The translations under genes were made by a program, and so were the position numbers. The notes beneath the pieces are model-generated. The model was not told the origin of the DNA and did not search any database. It saw only the letters and a list, made by a program, of their open reading frames with translations. Source: Polynucleobacter sp. MWH-HuK1 (GTDB lineage: Bacteria > Pseudomonadota > Gammaproteobacteria > Burkholderiales > Burkholderiaceae). From it: 64,000 bases of DNA. Shown piece after piece: positions 9,055 to 17,886 of the stretch. Position 1 is the stretch's first letter; each line of letters starts with the position of its first letter. The DNA lies in NCBI RefSeq assembly GCF_018881815.1, contig NZ_JACVPP010000001.1, positions 865,352 through 929,351 of the forward strand. Direction: 5' to 3'.

Positions 9055-10439
9055 GTCACTTGCAGCCTGCTGAATTGGCAAATCAGTTAGAGATGCGCAA
9101 GCAGCATTTATTGGAGACCCCACTGTCGATTCGCGAGGGAAAGTTAAAGCGTGTCTCAGGTATTGTGCTGGAAGTAGAGGGCTTGCCAATGAGTATTGGT
9201 GCTGGCGCTACGATTCTTTCAGAGATTGGCGGTAAAACCTATGATGCTGAGTGCATTGGTTTTAATGGTGCGATTACGTATCTCATGCCGATTGATGCAA
9301 TGGATGGTATTTCTCCTGGTGCCCTGGTTTACCCAACAAACACGCCATTTAATTCAGGAAGTGGATACACCTCAAATAGCATTGGCGACCCATTGCCGAT
9401 TGGTGAAGACTTGTTAGGGCGCGTTGTCGATGGCCTTGGCCGACCGATTGATGGTAAGGGTTATGGCGAGAAGCAACTTACGCCCTTTATTCAGCGCACT
9501 TTAAATCCTTTGGATCGAACACCGATTCATGAACCTTTAGATGTTGGTATCCAGGCGGTGAATGGATTATTAACCGTTGGTCGCGGTCAGCGTGTTGGCA
9601 TTTTTGCAGGCTCTGGCGTTGGTAAAAGTGTTTTGTTGGGAATGCTGGCGCGTAACTGTGTTGCTGATGTGATTGTGATTGGACTTGTCGGCGAGCGCGG
9701 CCGGGAAGTCAGAGAATTTTGTGAAGACACCTTAGGTCCGGAATCCTTTAAGCGCGCAGTGGTGGTTGCTGCCCCTGCAGATGCGTCACCATTAGCGAGA
9801 TCAAAAGGTGCCTCCTATGCCACAGATGTGGCGATTTGGTTTCGAGATCAGGGCAAGCATGTGGTGTTAATTGTTGATTCATTGACACGCTACGCTATGT
9901 CTTTGCGAGAAATAGGCTTAAGCTTAGGCGAGGCCCCAGTGGCGCGTGGTTATCCTCCTAGTGTATTTGCCAGAATGCCCGAGTTAGTTGAGCGTGTTGG
10001 CAATGGAGCTAACCCTGATGGATCTATTACAGCGTTTTATACAGTCCTTTTAGAGGGTGATGATACGAATGATCCGGTAGCCGATACGGCCAGAGGAATC
10101 CTGGACGGACATTTTTTCCTATCTAGAGAATTAGCCGATAGCGGCCATTACCCAGCGATTGATGTTGAAAAGTCGATTTCCCGTGTGATGCCAAAAGTAG
10201 TCTCAAAAGAGCATCTGTTATCAGCCCGTCGTCTAAAGCAGTTATATAGTAGGTATATGCGAGGCAGGGATTTAGTCTCTATGGGTGCATACATTGCTGG
10301 CACCGATCCAGACTTGGATGCAGCTTTGGCAGCTTGGCCCAAAATACAAGCGTTTTTGCAACAAGATGCGGAGGTTGCAATTCCCATTGATCAGACTGAG
10401 AAGTTGCTGTTTGAAATAGCGCCACCAATGGTTCAATAA
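9051..10439 (+). CDS. fliI: Flagellum-specific ATPase FliI
   Basis: A 462-residue F1-beta-like ATPase that unloads export substrates from chaperones at the flagellar gate. Walker A is GIFAGSGVGKS (about 184-194). The Walker B region is HVVLIVDSLTRYA, and the family motifs GLVGERGREVREF and GEAPVARGYPPSVF are intact. The GTG start overlaps the fliH stop (GTGA), so expression is coupled. It lies between fliH and fliJ as in most proteobacteria. Confidence 0.97.
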   Translation: MSHLQPAELANQLEMRKQHLLETPLSIREGKLKRVSGIVLEVEGLPMSIGAGATILSEIGGKTYDAECIGFNGAITYLMPIDAMDGISPGALVYPTNTPFNSGSGYTSNSIGDPLPIGEDLLGRVVDGLGRPIDGKGYGEKQLTPFIQRTLNPLDRTPIHEPLDVGIQAVNGLLTVGRGQRVGIFAGSGVGKSVLLGMLARNCVADVIVIGLVGERGREVREFCEDTLGPESFKRAVVVAAPADASPLARSKGASYATDVAIWFRDQGKHVVLIVDSLTRYAMSLREIGLSLGEAPVARGYPPSVFARMPELVERVGNGANPDGSITAFYTVLLEGDDTNDPVADTARGILDGHFFLSRELADSGHYPAIDVEKSISRVMPKVVSKEHLLSARRLKQLYSRYMRGRDLVSMGAYIAGTDPDLDAALAAWPKIQAFLQQDAEVAIPIDQTEKLLFEIAPPMVQ

Positions 10440-10455
10440 CGATTTAGGTCTAGAA

Positions 10456-10902
10456 ATGTCAGCCATCGAACTATTACTTCGCTTAGCAAAAATTCGTGAG
10501 GATCAAGCAATGGCTAGGGCAAAAAGAGCTGCTGGTCAGGTAAATCAGACAAAATCCTTTAAAAATCAAGTGCTTGAATACGCTAAAGAGTATGAGGGGC
10601 AAATGTTAGCAGCCACTTCGGGCAGTCTACCAATCGCTTTTATTCAAGATGTGAATGCTTTTAGGGAAAAACTGATCCAAAGTTCGGTTGAGATGGATAG
10701 TCAAATTCGGGGGCTTACTAGAGCCTCCGAAGAGACGTTAATGACTGCCACCCAAGCAAGAATGCGCACACGCGGTTTGACAAAATTGGTTGAAAAAAAA
10801 CGCCACGAAGCCAGGCTAAAGAAGGCTAAAGCTGAGATGAATCAGTTTGAGGATAGCTATGCTGGAAGGCTGAGTGCCAATTCTGGCACGAAAGATGCAT
10901 AG
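10456..10902 (+). CDS. fliJ: Flagellar export protein FliJ
   Basis: A 148-residue protein predicted to be almost entirely helical coiled coil, rich in Lys, Arg, Glu and Gln, of the normal size for FliJ. FliJ inserts in the FliI hexamer like a gamma subunit and escorts export chaperones. Primary sequence is weakly conserved in this family, so the call depends strongly on position directly between fliI and fliK. Confidence 0.85.
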   Translation: MSAIELLLRLAKIREDQAMARAKRAAGQVNQTKSFKNQVLEYAKEYEGQMLAATSGSLPIAFIQDVNAFREKLIQSSVEMDSQIRGLTRASEETLMTATQARMRTRGLTKLVEKKRHEARLKKAKAEMNQFEDSYAGRLSANSGTKDA

Positions 10903-10928
10903 TAAGAAGTGTTCCTTTTGGAGAGGCT

Positions 10929-12551
10929 ATGCCAACAGTAAGTCAAATTCGGATGCAAGCAGCGGCTAATAGTGCAAATAGCGCTATGGCTAAGCCTGGC
11001 TCTATGCCTGGCAGCTCTGCCTCATCAGGTGGATTTGAAGCTTTCTTGGCAGCCTTAGACCAAACGCAGATGGCTCGTCTTAACGCGAGAGGCAATTCAG
11101 ATCGTTTTGCCAATCAAAATGCTTTGCCGGTTGCGACACGTGGGCAAAATTTGCCTACTTCTAGTCAAAATCCTTTAGACACTGCAAAAAGTTCCGATCC
11201 ATTACAGCTTTTGATGGCTCAACTACTGGCGCAGAGTTTGGCTGTGCAGAATGCTGCGTTACCAAACTCTAATAGCTTGGATAAGGCATCTCTTGGAGAG
11301 TCCTCGAACCAGTCCATGACTGTTCAGGCTCTGATGGCCAATCTAAATGCACAAGCTGCTGGGGGATCTAGCCAAGATTTAATGGCATTGATGGGTCAAC
11401 AGATCGACTCAAAGCAGGCAGCATTAATAAGCCAGGCTTTAACAAAAGCAATGAAAGAGAGTGGGCAGTCCCCTGATGCCTTGATGCAAAGTCAGGTGGC
11501 GGCATTGTTGCAGTCCTTGCAAGGTGGTGCCGCACAAAATCCTCAGAACCCACTCTTGAATCAGACCAATACCCAAACCCCAGCTCAGATTGCAAGTGCG
11601 ATTCAGGCATTTGCTCAAAAAAACGGTATTAGTCTTCCTCCCGAGCTTCAAACTCAATTAACTAGCCTCATTAATCAAGGTAACGAACAAGCATCTGGCA
11701 TTAAATTGCTTGGAGTTCAGGGTGACGCCACCCTTCAGGCCGGCACGGTTGATCCTACAAAAGCAACAACTATTCAAAATTTGACTGAAGCTAACAAAGC
11801 TCAGGTTGTGCCTGGCGCAATAACTAGTGCCGCAGAAAAATTGCAAAAAGGGAAAACATTAGAGACCCCACTTGCTCTGAACGCAGTTAACGATAAGTTT
11901 CGCAATCCTAAATCAGGCGGGTTGATTGATGATGCAATCTCAGCAATTGCTAAGGTGCAAAATGAATCAGTTAAATCTACCCAAATCGAAAATTTGAGCG
12001 AGCAAGATAATTTCGCTCAGGCAGATCTCAATGTATTAAGCGCTGCAAACAGTAACAGTGGTCTCATGCGACTGGATAGCAATCCTACAGCCTCGGCTCA
12101 AAGGATGGAGCTAAAAGCTTCAGACGTATCCCTTATTTCTGGCCCCTTGCATACTGAAGTGATGGGTGCTGCTAAATCCGGCGGGGGCAGGATTCTTTTG
12201 GAGTTAACTCCTCCCGAGCAGGGAACAATTCGTATTGATTTGCGCATTAACTCGGCTGGACAAGCGCATTTGATAGTTGAGGGTGCTAGTGATGCCACGA
12301 AGTCTCGCTTAGACCAGGGCGGCCAGAACCTTAAAAATGAGTTCGCCCAAATGGGTCTTAATCTCTCGCTTGATTTGAGACAGGGTACTCAATCCCAGCA
12401 TATGCGTGATCAAGCATCTTTTGGTAGTCGTCAGCCTGGTTACGCCAGCTTTTCTTCAGATACTCGAGGCTTAGGCTCGGTAGCCTCGGTCAATTCTATC
12501 GGTTCAGGTGATAATAGGGAAAATAGCAGTACAGTTCACCTGTATGCTTGA
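10929..12551 (+). CDS. fliK: Flagellar hook-length control protein FliK
   Basis: A 540-residue secreted ruler protein. The first 390 residues are Gln/Asn/Ser/Ala-rich and probably extended. The C-terminal Flg_hook domain spans about 405-490, with the diagnostic GGRILLELTPPEQGTIRIDL segment. FliK measures hook length and signals FlhB to switch from rod/hook to filament substrates. A second FliK-like protein is encoded at 510-1562; this copy, in the canonical fliJ-fliK-fliL order and with the better Flg_hook match, is the likely true ruler. Its length is above the enteric FliK (about 400), which could imply a longer hook. Confidence 0.9.
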   Translation: MPTVSQIRMQAAANSANSAMAKPGSMPGSSASSGGFEAFLAALDQTQMARLNARGNSDRFANQNALPVATRGQNLPTSSQNPLDTAKSSDPLQLLMAQLLAQSLAVQNAALPNSNSLDKASLGESSNQSMTVQALMANLNAQAAGGSSQDLMALMGQQIDSKQAALISQALTKAMKESGQSPDALMQSQVAALLQSLQGGAAQNPQNPLLNQTNTQTPAQIASAIQAFAQKNGISLPPELQTQLTSLINQGNEQASGIKLLGVQGDATLQAGTVDPTKATTIQNLTEANKAQVVPGAITSAAEKLQKGKTLETPLALNAVNDKFRNPKSGGLIDDAISAIAKVQNESVKSTQIENLSEQDNFAQADLNVLSAANSNSGLMRLDSNPTASAQRMELKASDVSLISGPLHTEVMGAAKSGGGRILLELTPPEQGTIRIDLRINSAGQAHLIVEGASDATKSRLDQGGQNLKNEFAQMGLNLSLDLRQGTQSQHMRDQASFGSRQPGYASFSSDTRGLGSVASVNSIGSGDNRENSSTVHLYA

Positions 12552-12583
12552 TATTATTGAGCATTAAGTAAAGAGGAGTAGTA

Positions 12584-13336
12584 ATGGCTGATGAAGAGCG
12601 CGTCGAACCAACTTTAGATCCAAGCGCTGCTGCCCCACAGGCAGCTGCCCCTGCTCCTGCGGCTGGAAATGATGCCGTTGAAGATGCTCCCAAGCCTAAG
12701 AGTAAAACCAAACTTTTTGTCATTATTGGCTTGGTGGTAGTTATTGCTGGTGGTATTGGTGGATACATGTACACCCAACATGCCGCTGAAGAAAAGCATC
12801 GTCTTGCAGAAGAGGCAAAACGACCAGAAAATATTCTCAAGAAACAGCTCACTGAACGCAAAGAGAATGCGCCTCCTATCTACATTCCTCTTGAGGAAAT
12901 GGTAGTTAATTTACCGGGGCGTGGTGGTGAGCATTACTTGCAAACCAAAATTGTATTGAGAACGAATGATTCCTCAACAGAAGGTAAGATAAAAAACTTC
13001 ATGCCTGTGATTCGTGACAAAATCATCACTGTTTTGTCATCACGTCAAATGCAAGAATTGGCCACTGTTGAAGGCAAGGTGATGATGGCTCGAGAAATTG
13101 CGCTGGTGATTAACTCCATAATTGCACCACAATTGACCGCAATTTATGTCTTGCAGCAGCAACCGGGAACCGCTGATATGCAGAATCTTGAGCGTATTGG
13201 GGCTATGCCAAAAGAGACTTCATCAGGGCAAAAGATTACAGGAGAGGCTGCCAGGGCTGCTGCTGAATTTTGGAACGTCACCGAGATGGATTTGCCAGTA
13301 CAAGCAGTGCTGTTTAGTTCTTTTGTAATGCAATAA
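12584..13336 (+). CDS. fliL: Flagellar basal body-associated protein FliL
   Basis: A 250-residue single-pass membrane protein. An Ala/Pro-rich cytoplasmic leader precedes one membrane helix (about 43-65, LFVIIGLVVVIAGGIGGYMY), then a periplasmic FliL domain (YIPLEEMVVNLPGRGGEHYLQ, about 97-175). FliL surrounds the stator and improves torque. At 250 residues it is longer than the enteric protein (about 155), with extra sequence at both ends. It has a good AGAGGAG ribosome site and lies between fliK and fliM. Confidence 0.92.
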   Translation: MADEERVEPTLDPSAAAPQAAAPAPAAGNDAVEDAPKPKSKTKLFVIIGLVVVIAGGIGGYMYTQHAAEEKHRLAEEAKRPENILKKQLTERKENAPPIYIPLEEMVVNLPGRGGEHYLQTKIVLRTNDSSTEGKIKNFMPVIRDKIITVLSSRQMQELATVEGKVMMAREIALVINSIIAPQLTAIYVLQQQPGTADMQNLERIGAMPKETSSGQKITGEAARAAAEFWNVTEMDLPVQAVLFSSFVMQ

Positions 13337-13369
13337 CCAACTTCCCCTAGAAAGTCCATTTAGGAAATC

Positions 13370-14473
13370 ATGGCGGCAGATGAGATAAATGTCGAGATGA
13401 ATATTGACGCTGAAGATCAGCGTGCAATGTTTGATAAATCGAAAATTATTGCTCGGCGCCGCATGCCGACGCTGGAGCTCATTCACGAGCGTTTCAGTCG
13501 TGCAGTTCGTTTAACCCTTTTTAATATGATACGTGCGCCAATCGAGGTGCAAATGCATCTTCCGATTGTAAAAAGCTATCAAAAGTTCGTAGATGAATTT
13601 CCTGAGCGCACCAATATTAATATTGTAGGCATTCGCCCGCTGCGTGGTGTTGGTTGCTGGATCGTCGATCCCGGCGTTGTCTATATTGCTATCGATAATA
13701 TGTTTGGCGGGGAGGGGCGTCTTGCGCCTCGCTTAAACTTGCGCGAATACACCCCTACCGAATTGCGGATCATTCGTCGTCTAGTTGACGCTTTCTTGAA
13801 TGAGTATGAAAAAGCCTGGAAGTCTGTTTATGAGATTAAATTTGACTTCATGCGCCAAGAAACCAACTTTGGATTTGCCAAGATTACATCACCCGGTGAA
13901 ATGGTGTTGCATTCTAAATTCACGATAGAAATTAATGGCCGTCCAGGAGATATCGATTTATGCATCCCCTTTTGGGTGTTAGAGCCTGTTAAGAGTATTT
14001 TGTATAACAACATGCAGGGCTTCGCTACCGAGCCTGATCAGCACTGGACCGATCTTTTGAATGATCAAGTGCACGAGGCCCCGGTTACTGCTGTAGCGGT
14101 TTTGGCGCGAAAACAAATGCTATTACGGGAAATAACTTCGCTATCTGTTGGGGATATTATTCCGATTGAGATAAATGACCCTGTAACTGTTTACGTTGAT
14201 GGTTTGCCGGTTATTAAAGGCCAATACGGCACTAAAGATGGCCGATATTCCGTAAAAGTAGGCACAATCCAGCATCCTGCTGAATTCTTAAAGAGCCCGC
14301 TTGAGAGGGCCCGTCTCGGACCAAGTATGATGCGCAGTGCTGAAAAAGGCGAACTTTATGAGCAACTGCCTGAAGCTGCTCAAAGTCATCCAGAAAACCT
14401 GGCACCTATTGCTTCTGAGGCTACAATGGACACTGTTGCTGATGGCGTAATGCCAGATGGCCCTAACGCTTAA
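13370..14473 (+). CDS. fliM: Flagellar motor switch protein FliM
   Basis: A 367-residue C-ring protein that binds phospho-CheY and sets rotation direction. It shows the middle CheC-like domain (GVGCWIVDPGVVYIAIDNMFGG region, about 98-130) and a C-terminal SpoA domain (about 240-315, LSVGDIIPIEINDPVTVYVDG). The extreme N-terminus carries an acidic stretch (ADEINVEMNIDAEDQRAMFD) where the CheY-binding LSQ(D/E)EIDALL motif usually sits; that motif is not obvious here. A tail of about 45 Ala/Pro/Glu-rich residues follows the SpoA domain. The gene is followed by fliN. Confidence 0.95.
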   Translation: MAADEINVEMNIDAEDQRAMFDKSKIIARRRMPTLELIHERFSRAVRLTLFNMIRAPIEVQMHLPIVKSYQKFVDEFPERTNINIVGIRPLRGVGCWIVDPGVVYIAIDNMFGGEGRLAPRLNLREYTPTELRIIRRLVDAFLNEYEKAWKSVYEIKFDFMRQETNFGFAKITSPGEMVLHSKFTIEINGRPGDIDLCIPFWVLEPVKSILYNNMQGFATEPDQHWTDLLNDQVHEAPVTAVAVLARKQMLLREITSLSVGDIIPIEINDPVTVYVDGLPVIKGQYGTKDGRYSVKVGTIQHPAEFLKSPLERARLGPSMMRSAEKGELYEQLPEAAQSHPENLAPIASEATMDTVADGVMPDGPNA

Positions 14474-14515
14474 TTGGTATTAACGCATTTTAAAGGCGAA
14501 GAACAGAGAATCCCC

Positions 14516-14893
14516 ATGGCTGAAAATGACAATGATTTAGCAAAATCACTTACCAGCACTGACGTATCTGGTTCATTGCGGAAGGCAACTTTCAATGCCT
14601 TGGAGGATGGCGCCAAATCTGGTGCTGAGTTCAATGAGATTGACTTGGTCATGGATGTTCCAGTGCAGGTCACTGTTGAGTTAGGTCGGGCAAAAATGCA
14701 AATTCGTAACCTGCTCAATTTAACTTATGGCTCTGTAATTGAGTTGGATATTTTGGCGGGTGAGCCTTTAGAGGTTGTTGTCAATGGGTGTTTGGTAGCT
14801 CAAGGTGAAGTGGTGATCGTCAATGATCGCTATGGTATTCGCTTAACTGATATCGTGACTCCTGCTGAACGACTTCGTAAGATCAATCGCTAA
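14516..14893 (+). CDS. fliN: Flagellar motor switch protein FliN
   Basis: A 125-residue protein ending in a SpoA domain (about 40-125) with the characteristic segments MDVPVQVTVELGRAKMQI and LDILAGEPLEVVVNGCLVAQ. It builds the lower C ring with FliM and docks FliH-FliI. The frame is open up to a TTG at 14474 immediately after fliM, but the ATG at 14516, preceded by AGAGA, gives the usual N-terminus and is preferred. It is followed 5 bases later by fliO. Confidence 0.95.
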   Translation: MAENDNDLAKSLTSTDVSGSLRKATFNALEDGAKSGAEFNEIDLVMDVPVQVTVELGRAKMQIRNLLNLTYGSVIELDILAGEPLEVVVNGCLVAQGEVVIVNDRYGIRLTDIVTPAERLRKINR

Positions 14894-14898
14894 CAAAA

Positions 14899-15237
14899 AT
14901 GGGCTCCTCGGTCGGAGGTATGTTGCTCTTTTCGTTTATTTGGCTCGCACTTGCGGCGGCTCTCATTTGGGTAGTAGCATTTTTAGTAAAGCGTGATAGC
15001 GCAATGCGGGCAAGTAATCCGCATGTCAAAATTTTGGCTCAGCAAGCTCTCGGTCCTAGAGAGCGGATTATTATTGTCAATGTGCTCAATAGAATATTGG
15101 TGGTGGGACATACCCCTTCGCAAATTTCGTTGCTTACAGAGTTGGAGCCAGAAGATGTGGCGAACTTAAAACCACAAAGTCCTAATGTCGATTTTGCAAA
15201 TAATTTAAAACAATTTGTGAAAAGGAAATTAGGTTGA
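14899..15237 (+). CDS. fliO: Flagellar biosynthesis protein FliO
   Basis: A 112-residue protein with one N-terminal membrane helix (about 8-29, LLFSFIWLALAAALIWVVAF) and a small cytoplasmic domain containing the family pattern QQALGPRERIIIVNVLNRIL. FliO assists assembly of the FliP pore ring and is not itself part of the finished gate. The 3' end overlaps the fliP start (TTGA). Confidence 0.9.
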   Translation: MGSSVGGMLLFSFIWLALAAALIWVVAFLVKRDSAMRASNPHVKILAQQALGPRERIIIVNVLNRILVVGHTPSQISLLTELEPEDVANLKPQSPNVDFANNLKQFVKRKLG

Positions 15238-15980
15238 AACGCAAAATTTTTTGGTGGTCTTTTGCAATCACAGCCATCATGGGGTTATTTCCCTTAATTG
15301 CATGGAGTCAAACTCTACCCCTTGTGACTGCTAAACAAGGTGGCGGCGGAACAATCTATGCCGTGCCTGTTGAAACTGTACTGGCACTAACTGCATTAAG
15401 TTTCTTGCCGGCCGCGCTAGTCTTAATGACTAGTTTCACGCGTATTTTGATTGTTTTCTCTTTGCTCAGGCAAGCATTGGGTTTAACGACCATGCCACCC
15501 AATATCGTATTGATTGGACTTTCTTTCTTTCTGACTCTTTTTATTATGAATCCCGTATTTGAGTCGATTTATAAAAATGCCTATCAACCATATTCTGCCG
15601 GAAAAATGGGCTTTCCTCAGGCGGTAGAGGTAGGCTCAGTACCGCTCAAAGAATTTATGCTCAAGCAAACGAGGCGAGATGATTTGAATCTATTTGCCAA
15701 GCTGTATGGAAAAAAAATTGAAGCTCGTGAAGATGTACCGTTTACAGTCTTAATTCCCGCATTTGCTATTTCAGAAATTAAAACGGGATTCTTGATTGGG
15801 TTCGTCATCTACTTGCCATTCTTAGTAATAGACTTTGCGGTTGCTAGCATTTTGACTTCATTGGGTATGGTAATGGTGTCGCCCATGATGTTCTCTTTGC
15901 CTCTGAAATTGATTGTTTTTGCCTTAGCTGATGGCTGGGCTTTGCTTTCAACCTCTCTGGTGCAAAGTTACATTAACTAA
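15234..15980 (+). CDS. fliP: Flagellar export gate protein FliP
   Basis: A 248-residue core gate subunit with a cleavable-looking signal sequence (residues 1-26, ending near IAWSQ) and four membrane helices. FliP family signatures are SFTRILIVFSLLRQALGLTT (about 66-86) and the C-terminal MVMVSPMMFSLPLKLIVFAL region. FliP, FliQ and FliR form the 5:4:1 export pore in the MS ring. Its TTG start overlaps the fliO stop codon, which indicates coupled translation. Confidence 0.96.
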   Translation: MKRKIFWWSFAITAIMGLFPLIAWSQTLPLVTAKQGGGGTIYAVPVETVLALTALSFLPAALVLMTSFTRILIVFSLLRQALGLTTMPPNIVLIGLSFFLTLFIMNPVFESIYKNAYQPYSAGKMGFPQAVEVGSVPLKEFMLKQTRRDDLNLFAKLYGKKIEAREDVPFTVLIPAFAISEIKTGFLIGFVIYLPFLVIDFAVASILTSLGMVMVSPMMFSLPLKLIVFALADGWALLSTSLVQSYIN

Positions 15981-15985
15981 GCAAC

Positions 15986-16255
15986 ATGGAAAGTGGAGTC
16001 ATCCTCGATTTAGTATTTCAGGCTCTGCGCATGGCTGGGATTCTTGCTGGCCCGATATTGATGGCGCTCTTGGTGGTGGGTTTAATTATTGGTATTTTGC
16101 AAGCTGCTACTTCGGTAAATGAATCAACCGTTGCATTTGTCCCAAAACTAATTGTTTTTGGAATAGTGATACTGTTAATTGGTCCAGTGAGTTTGTCGTT
16201 ATTCCTGGACTATATAAAAGAACTTTTCGCCCGCATACCGGGTTTGGTAAATTAA
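15986..16255 (+). CDS. fliQ: Flagellar export gate protein FliQ
   Basis: An 89-residue protein with two membrane helices (about 13-38 and 50-75) and the family pattern ALLVVGLIIGILQAATSVNE followed by FVPKLI. It forms the helical hairpins that wrap the FliP-FliR pore. It is separated from fliP by 5 bases and from fliR by 2, consistent with a coupled export-gate module. Confidence 0.96.
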   Translation: MESGVILDLVFQALRMAGILAGPILMALLVVGLIIGILQAATSVNESTVAFVPKLIVFGIVILLIGPVSLSLFLDYIKELFARIPGLVN

Positions 16256-16257
16256 TC

Positions 16258-17040
16258 ATGCTGACCATCACTGGTCTGCAAATTGAGCAGTACATGGCAA
16301 TCTTCATGTTTGCCTCGCTGCGGGTGTTTGGGATGTTTCTCACTACGCCTATGTTTGCTTTTAGAACATTTCCAATGCAGTTTCGCCTATTAATAGCATT
16401 GTCATTTGCTTTTTATGTAATGCCATTAATTGGTGGTGAGCAAATTCCCAATCCAGGCAGTATTACTTTTTTTGCATCGATCATAGAGTTGGCGATCGGG
16501 GCTTTTATTGGTTTTGTCATTAGAGTCGGCTTTATGGTGATTGATATTGCCTCGGAAGTGCTCTCGTTTCAGGCGGGATTTAGTTTCGCTTCAACTTATT
16601 TTCGTGATCCAACCTTAGACTCAGGTTTAGTGGGGCAATTTTTGGGCCTGATTGTGATTGCCCTAGCTTTTGCCCTCAACATCCATTTAGTGCTAATCGA
16701 CATCGTTTTGCAAAGCTTTAAAAGTATTCCCGTTGGTGCCTGGCCAAGTGCTTGGTCTTCAAAAGGGGTTGTGGATTTAGTGTCAGCGTCCTTCCGATTG
16801 GGGCTCATTCTCTCAATGCCTATCCTTTTGGTGTATATGATGTTTAACCTAACACAGGCCTTTTTGGGAAGAACGAGTCCACAGATGAATTTATTCTCTG
16901 TAGGCTTTGCTGTTAGCATTCCTTTAGCATTCTTGGTTATATTTATGATTCTTCCAGATTTACAAATCGTTTTGGAGCGCTCTCTTGAAAATCCATTGCA
17001 ACTTATTCGCCAAGGCATAGAGGCTCCTAATGTCCAGTAA
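16258..17040 (+). CDS. fliR: Flagellar export gate protein FliR
   Basis: A 260-residue, six-helix membrane protein of normal FliR length. Recognisable are the N-terminal segment with FASLRVFGMFLTTPMFAFRT, and the central GAFIGFVIRVGFMVIDIASE and LSFQAGFSFASTYFRDP segments. It closes the FliP5-FliR1 pore. Its last 11 bases overlap the start of the exported protein of unknown function at 17030, so that gene is probably translationally coupled to the gate operon. Confidence 0.95.
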   Translation: MLTITGLQIEQYMAIFMFASLRVFGMFLTTPMFAFRTFPMQFRLLIALSFAFYVMPLIGGEQIPNPGSITFFASIIELAIGAFIGFVIRVGFMVIDIASEVLSFQAGFSFASTYFRDPTLDSGLVGQFLGLIVIALAFALNIHLVLIDIVLQSFKSIPVGAWPSAWSSKGVVDLVSASFRLGLILSMPILLVYMMFNLTQAFLGRTSPQMNLFSVGFAVSIPLAFLVIFMILPDLQIVLERSLENPLQLIRQGIEAPNVQ

Positions 17041-17803
17041 ACCTTCATTTAATATTTTCATAGCTAGTTTGGCTCTTACGGTTATCAGTTTTAGCCCCTT
17101 GGTTCAGGCGCAGATCTATTCAGAGGCGCCCTCAAATGCCTCTGCAGAGGATGGTCTGAGTGCTGCTCAAAAGAATAAGCTTAATCAAAATTCATTAGAC
17201 CAAGCGCCAACTGGACCAGATGATTGTGAATTGAAGTATCCGTTTCCAGCATCTACTGCGAACAATCCCTATGCGGAAAATGGTGCGGATGTTTGCAAAA
17301 AATTGCAAATACGCGGCAAAAGGATGATTTGTGAAATTAATGCGTTGGTTGCTGAGAAACCCTCTGGCGGCACTACTGGCTCTAAGATTGAGTTAGCAGC
17401 TTGGGCAAGATGTAATACAAGTGTGGCGAATATTTTGGTGGATGGCTACTACATGGCTGCCAGTGAAATTGAACGTCGCTTGCAAATCTGTAGCGCTAAT
17501 TTTTATGCTGATCCAGGAAGAATGCCTAAGCAAGGCTGGTACCAACGTTTTTTAAGATGGGCGACTAGTAATGACCTTACACCTCCGCCAACGGATGAGG
17601 CGCTCGAGGTAGCTTTAAAGCAATCAACCCCATTGGAAAGCAAGCAAGATACGGCTGGACTCATGAAATGCGATTGGATGTTCTCGCGTAGTCGTTCGCC
17701 AGTCATCGATGTATTGCCTGGCGGGAGTTTGACGGACCAAAGTCCGGCACCAACTCCGGCTCCAGTAAAGAAAACTAAAGCCAAAAAAGCTGCCTCAAAT
17801 TAG
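17030..17803 (+). CDS. Exported Cys-containing protein of unknown function, coupled to fliR
   Basis: A 257-residue protein not recognised as a known family. It has a clear signal peptide (residues 1-27, hydrophobic ASLALTVISFSPLVQA, cleavage after AQA). The mature part holds six Cys, several near aromatic residues (DDCELKYP, DVCKKL, ICEINA, ARCNTS, ICSANFY, KCDWMF), which suggests disulfides in the periplasm or outside the cell. A Pro/Ala/Lys-rich tail ends the protein. It overlaps fliR by 11 bases and is followed by a secreted carbonic anhydrase, so it is likely expressed with flagellar genes. It is not FlgA-like despite lying near the place flgA often occupies. Confidence 0.75.
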   Translation: MSSKPSFNIFIASLALTVISFSPLVQAQIYSEAPSNASAEDGLSAAQKNKLNQNSLDQAPTGPDDCELKYPFPASTANNPYAENGADVCKKLQIRGKRMICEINALVAEKPSGGTTGSKIELAAWARCNTSVANILVDGYYMAASEIERRLQICSANFYADPGRMPKQGWYQRFLRWATSNDLTPPPTDEALEVALKQSTPLESKQDTAGLMKCDWMFSRSRSPVIDVLPGGSLTDQSPAPTPAPVKKTKAKKAASN

Positions 17804-17886
17804 ACAAAGATGCTTATTTGTTTGGCTTAAGCATTGATTTATATGGCAATATAAACACTATCTCTACAAAAGCCGTTAGCGAACTT

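Noticed and set aside
17030..17803. Naming this exported protein FlgA
   Set aside because: It lacks the SAF-domain pattern and has six Cys; only the location suggested it.
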